Assembly (NCBI GenBank): GCA_023269935.1
Contig: JAGDXC010000011.1
Coordinates: forward strand, 1-35,911
From: Thermocladium sp.
Lineage (GTDB): Archaea; Thermoproteota; Thermoprotei; Thermoproteales; Thermocladiaceae
DNA length: 35,911 nucleotides
Reading direction: 5' to 3'
The number at the start of each line of letters is the position of its first letter. Within the stretch, counting starts at the first letter, position 1. The notes beneath the pieces are model-generated. The model searched no databases, was not told where the DNA came from, and was given only the letters and a program-made list of their open reading frames with translations. The position numbers and the translations under genes were made by a program. Shown here one piece after another: positions 33,490-35,911 of this stretch.

Positions 33490-34177
33490 ATCCCCCATGC
33501 CCCACATCTAAACCACATTGAGGTATTCTCCTCATAATTGGAATCGAGAAAAACCCATTTCATCGTATGTATTTGCCAAAGATGTGGATCGTGGAAAATG
33601 TGAGGAAATTTTCTTTTAATACATATTGAGTGAATCTATTAGGCTTCCAAAAATTGAGTGGAAATAAATGTATTAAGGAGATTAATTTGAAAGTATTTGA
33701 TCCCGAAAATAGAAGACTTATCTTTATAGCCCCTATTACTTTGACGCCTTACTTCATAGTTATTTGCGCTTTGTTAGGATTTTCTTGGCGGACCCGGTGG
33801 GATTTGAACCTACATAGATTATATGAGGTGTACATCTCTACACTTATTACAATAAGCATATATCACCCTAGGTCTAAGATTAAATGGGTGATAGTCTCTT
33901 GCACATGTAGGCACTTCTATCGAAGATCAGGATTTCTCTTCGTTAGAGCCACCACCAAAGACTTCCGTCATTCAGAATCCCCGTAAACTGATTATTCCCA
34001 GGAGTTTAAAAATTTTGCCTACCATAATGCTGGGAACACAGTACTCAAGGGGATATTCAAAACCCTAGAAATAGCCCTCATACTCATACCATTAGAATAC
34101 AACCTCAAAGCCTCTCCCTAACCCTCTTATTAATGCTTATCATAAGAGGGCTAGAAGTATCACCCCAAATAGTTTGG
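33490..34177. other. Gene-free island sequence with decayed fragments
   Basis: The plus-strand ORF 33630-33986 reads straight through a tRNA 3' end, so I do not accept it. On the minus strand, from 33971, a short frame (MTEVFGGGSNEEKS) follows a TATA-like element near 34010; it meets a stop and then reopens as VPTCARDYHPFN with a CNKC motif, perhaps a broken zinc-finger gene. Around 34040-34170 plus-strand pieces such as ALILIPLEYNLKA and RGLEVSPQIVW resemble the start of a transposase in two frames. None is intact. Confidence 0.4.
33786..33813 (-). pseudogene. tRNA 3'-end fragment (T arm and acceptor, CCA encoded)
   Basis: On the minus strand the T arm GTAGG-TTCAAAT-CCCAC (one mismatch) is followed by acceptor CGGGTCC, discriminator G and CCA. 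No anticodon arm, D arm or matching GGACCCG 5' strand lies upstream. The acceptor sequence and G73 suggest an Arg-type tRNA, but this is uncertain. It is best explained as an attachment-site remnant left by an integrative element. Confidence 0.7.
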
Positions 34178-34188
34178 TTAAGGAGAGG
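34111..34188. repeat. Nested inverted repeat
   Basis: The outer arms CCTCTCCCTAACC (34111-34123) and GGTTAAGGAGAGG (34176-34188) match at 12 of 13 positions. Inside, CCCTCTTAT (34122-34130) and ATAAGAGGG (34142-34150) match perfectly. This may be a miniature element, the end of a decayed insertion sequence, or a terminator region of the gene at 34178. Confidence 0.7.
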
Positions 34189-34534
34189 TTTCCGTTATTA
34201 TGTCTGGCTTTGGTGGGAAGAATTCTGCGCGTATTATTATATACATCACGGCTGCGGCGGTGTCTATTAGGGCTAAAATGAATAATATGAAGGCTGTTAT
34301 GAAGAATGAGTAGATTGTTTCAAATATTGACATGCGTCCATATGGGATTGATAAAAACCACAGTGAGAAGGGGTGGTGTATGGATTGAAGGACTTCGAGA
34401 GCGATGATATTTATTGAGTAGCTAATTAACCATATGTCGTAAACGGCTACACAACTGTCAACTACCGAAGCCTCAGCAAGGAGTATGGATACAAATAGAC
34501 CCACCAATATAATAATTACTGAAACTAAATCCAT
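34178..34534 (-). CDS. Small membrane protein of the island, unknown function
   Basis: This 118-residue protein has three or four membrane helices (VSVIIILVGLFVSILL; IWLISYSINIIAL; TIYSFFITAFILFILALIDT) and a short tail. I recognise no family. TATA-like TATTTAAT lies about 27 bases before the ATG, so it is probably expressed as a leaderless message. It lies between the two tRNA 3' fragments, so it is a candidate cargo gene of an integrated element. Confidence 0.55.
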   Translation of the reverse strand: MDLVSVIIILVGLFVSILLAEASVVDSCVAVYDIWLISYSINIIALEVLQSIHHPFSLWFLSIPYGRMSIFETIYSFFITAFILFILALIDTAAAVMYIIIRAEFFPPKPDIITETSP

Positions 34535-34879
34535 ATTTGAGGTAAATGTCTACATCATTAAATAGCTAACGTGTAAGATACCTTTATCACAAAGAATTGC
34601 TTAAACATACCGTGGATGCGTGCTTAAGGCGCCATCACCTCAGGGCTGCCCTGAAGCATATTGGGCTTAGTGCCACTACATAGAGTTTAAGCATCTTTAA
34701 ATACTCGGTAATGTTCATTGTCGCGGATGCGTGTTTGCTAAGCGTTTAGGGCTAGAGACTGCAGGGTTGTTGTTTTGTTTATGTAGATCACTCTAGGATA
34801 GTAGGGGATGAGGATAACTAGCGTCTCCGTAAATGTAGACCTTAAACTATTTAATCCCAGAATTATGGGGGTCATCTCC
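34535..34879. other. Gene-free stretch with two promoter-like repeats
   Basis: No convincing gene. Two related sequences, CGTGGATGCGTGCTTAAG (34611-34628) and CGCGGATGCGTGTTTGCTAAG (34722-34742), each follow a TATA-like element by about 27 bases. The longest minus-strand frame here (34738-34929) is a translation of the tRNA fragment and is not a gene. Confidence 0.45.
34611..34742 (+). repeat. Two copies of a short sequence behind TATA-like elements
   Basis: Positions 34611-34628 and 34722-34742 share GGATGCGTG(C/T)TT with flanking similarity. The TATA-like elements CCTTTATCA (near 34586) and CTTTAAATA (near 34699) are about 27 bases before each. They could be starts of two small RNAs or tiny leaderless ORFs (the first could encode 23 residues from GTG 34612), or parts of a decayed tandem duplication. 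Confidence 0.4.
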
Positions 34880-34929
34880 TGGAGCCCCGGCCGGGATTTG
34901 AACCCGGGGCCTACGGGTCTGCAGCCCAT
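34880..34929 (-). pseudogene. tRNA-Cys(GCA)-like 3' half, 5' half missing
   Basis: On the minus strand the fragment reads as anticodon arm ATGGG-CTGCAGA-CCCGT (anticodon GCA), variable loop AGGCC, T arm CCGGG-TTCAAAT-CCCGG, acceptor CCGGGGC, discriminator T and CCA. U73 with GCA fits cysteine. The upstream sequence gives no D arm and no GCCCCGG acceptor strand; I searched several hundred bases. It is probably an attachment-site copy. Upstream CCCAT-TAAA-ATGGG can form an alternative hairpin with the anticodon stem. Confidence 0.85.
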
Positions 34930-35044
34930 TTTAATGGGAATTATGTAACGGTGTTTTATAGGAATGTTAGAGTCAATGTTGAGTACCTTAGCAACCAGCC
35001 TTGTTTACGCTATTGGTGGTTTTGAGCCCTTGTTTAATGTTTAG

Positions 35045-35081
35045 GAATGATTATGGTAGAAGATGGATACCTGGTGGGGTG
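35045..35081 (+). repeat. Copy 2 of a short dispersed repeat
   Basis: GAATGATTATGGTAGAAGA matches the sequence at 3419 at 18 of 19 bases, with further matches after one indel. This copy directly precedes GTGTTTTAAACC, a possible TATA box for the gene at 35127. Confidence 0.5.
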
Positions 35082-35126
35082 TTTTAAACCCCCTCTTAGT
35101 AAGCTCTACCGCATGTTAATCAGTAA

Positions 35127-35510
35127 TTGAGTGTTATTCAACATGCCATGTGGGATGATGTTGATTTTCTAATTAACCCCAGCTGCGGAAGCCTTCTGGG
35201 CGGAATGAAAATCGGGTCAATGATAGTCAAAGGAGGGACACTACACCTTGCAGGACAATATGAAGTCATCCACCATGGAGGCTACATAATTCTAGCTATA
35301 AGGTATCCAGAGACTCAACTACTTGAAAAGATGGGCGTAATCGGGAGAAGGGTAGTAATCCACATTGATACCCCAGATGGTGTTGTGGCCTTCATAGCCA
35401 GGGTTGTTAAAGAGGGTGGCGCTACGTATGTATATGTTCCAAAGGCCTTGTGGCCGCATTTCGAGGGCCTTCATCATTCTGAAGGCTTCATGGTGATAGA
35501 AGTATCTTGA
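35127..35510 (+). CDS. Hypothetical beta-rich protein
   Basis: I do not recognise this 127-residue protein. It is soluble and appears to be mostly beta strand (GSMIVKGGTLHLAGQYEVIH; RRVVIHIDTPDGVVAFIARV), possibly a small barrel. Its start is uncertain: TTG 35127 is outermost and ATG 35148 (MWDDVDFLINPS) is a good alternative. GTTTTAAACC near 35087 could be the TATA box, giving a leader of 13 or 34 bases. It lies just right of the tRNA-Cys fragment, on the side where an integrated element would be. Confidence 0.6.
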   Translation: MSVIQHAMWDDVDFLINPSCGSLLGGMKIGSMIVKGGTLHLAGQYEVIHHGGYIILAIRYPETQLLEKMGVIGRRVVIHIDTPDGVVAFIARVVKEGGATYVYVPKALWPHFEGLHHSEGFMVIEVS

Positions 35511-35722
35511 GGTGAGTTCGCAGCATAGCGGTGGTCATAATGCTTGAAAAGAAAATCAACTAATGGGCCTTAGGCCCAATCATAGCTTTAACCGCTTATT
35601 TAGGCTAGCATGTTTTCACCAGTCTCCAATTTCCTATCCATTTTAATCCATGGAAAATGTGGAAAATACTCATTCAAGTAGCCTAATTAAAAGCCGCACT
35701 ACGTGTGCCTTGTGTCGGCTCC
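35511..35722. other. Spacer before the right-edge gene
   Basis: No gene is visible. GGGCCTTAGGCCC near 35563-35575 is a short palindrome that could act as a terminator hairpin for the preceding gene. AATTAAAA near 35685-35692 is a TATA candidate for the frame starting at 35723. Confidence 0.4.
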
Positions 35723-35888
35723 ATGAGTTCGTTCAATAGCGAAAATAGTAACGAAGGCAAGGCCATGGATTGGGGTACGGAAGCACGCCCTGAGGCTTGA
35801 GGGACCGCTTGATGGGTATGTTGGGAGGAAAATCAAGGTTGAAGTAAATAAATTGAGGGTAAGCTGGGCCGTGACCACGGCTACTTAG
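35723..35888 (+). pseudogene. Small basic protein broken by one frameshift
   Basis: From ATG 35723 the frame reads MSSFNSENSNEGKAMDW and stops after 25 codons. The overlapping +1 frame is open from 35727 to the stop at 35886 and reads KARPWIGVRKHALRLEGPLD, then GYVGRKIKVEVNKLRVSWAV, but lacks a start. A one-base change near 35760 would join them into a basic protein of about 54 residues with a TATA box at leaderless spacing. Sequencing error is as likely as true decay. The family is not recognised. Confidence 0.35.
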
Positions 35889-35911
35889 CCCGCATCGGTG
35901 TGGGAGATTAT

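Noticed and set aside
33630..33986. 118-codon ORF on the plus strand
   Set aside because: It translates straight through the antisense of a tRNA T arm and acceptor, and shows no domain or coding bias.
34738..34929. 63-codon minus-strand ORF
   Set aside because: Its N-terminus GCRPVGPGFKSRPG is the typical translation of a tRNA 3' half; the rest is unremarkable.

Overview
The window looks like chromosome of a hyperthermophilic or thermoacidophilic crenarchaeon of the Thermoproteales type (Caldivirga, Thermocladium or Vulcanisaeta would fit; this is inference). The signs are a thermopsin-family protease, a HerA-NurA pair, a MalA-type GH31 alpha-glucosidase, an archaeal bd oxidase built from two CydA-like subunits, N-glycosylation-rich exported proteins, and TATA boxes about 27 bases upstream of many start codons (leaderless genes). 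No rRNA operon, CRISPR array or intact insertion sequence was seen. One intact tRNA gene, tRNA-Gly(GCC), is present.

Layout. Bases 1-3,900 are an eroded accessory stretch: a C/A homopolymer, a truncated exported protein, a coiled-coil PD-(D/E)XK-type protein and its frameshifted paralogue. A membrane-anchored thermopsin follows (3.9-6.0 kb), then a gene-poor zone with transposase-like and glycosidase-like debris (6.0-7.85 kb). From 7.84 to 31.8 kb the window is well packed core or metabolic DNA: alpha-glucosidase, M42 aminopeptidase, NicO-type metal transporter, a membrane-anchored HTH protein divergent from an exported protein, tRNA-Gly, a Nudix hydrolase, an aminotransferase, the CydA/CydA' pair, an anchored extracytoplasmic nucleosidase, an acryloyl-CoA-reductase-like dehydrogenase, herA-nurA, ileS, an MFS permease and a siroheme sulfite/nitrite reductase. 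An AT-rich ABC export cluster (31.98-33.49 kb) leads into a second island (33.5 kb to the end).

That second island holds the most unusual signal: two tRNA 3' ends (one Cys(GCA)-like from the anticodon arm to CCA, one T-arm plus acceptor to CCA) without their 5' halves, both on the minus strand. They look like attachment-site scars of integrative elements, with the matching intact tRNA-Cys predicted to the right of the window; a split-tRNA explanation is less likely but testable. Between and beyond them lie a small membrane protein, nested inverted repeats, short duplicated sequences, an unknown soluble protein and a frameshifted small basic protein.

How the genes work together. MalA and the M42 peptidase finish degradation of maltodextrins and peptides, and the thermopsin starts protein degradation outside the cell. 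CydA/CydA' would pass electrons from quinol to oxygen. HerA and NurA act together in DNA end resection. All function calls rest on motifs read by eye; no database search was done.
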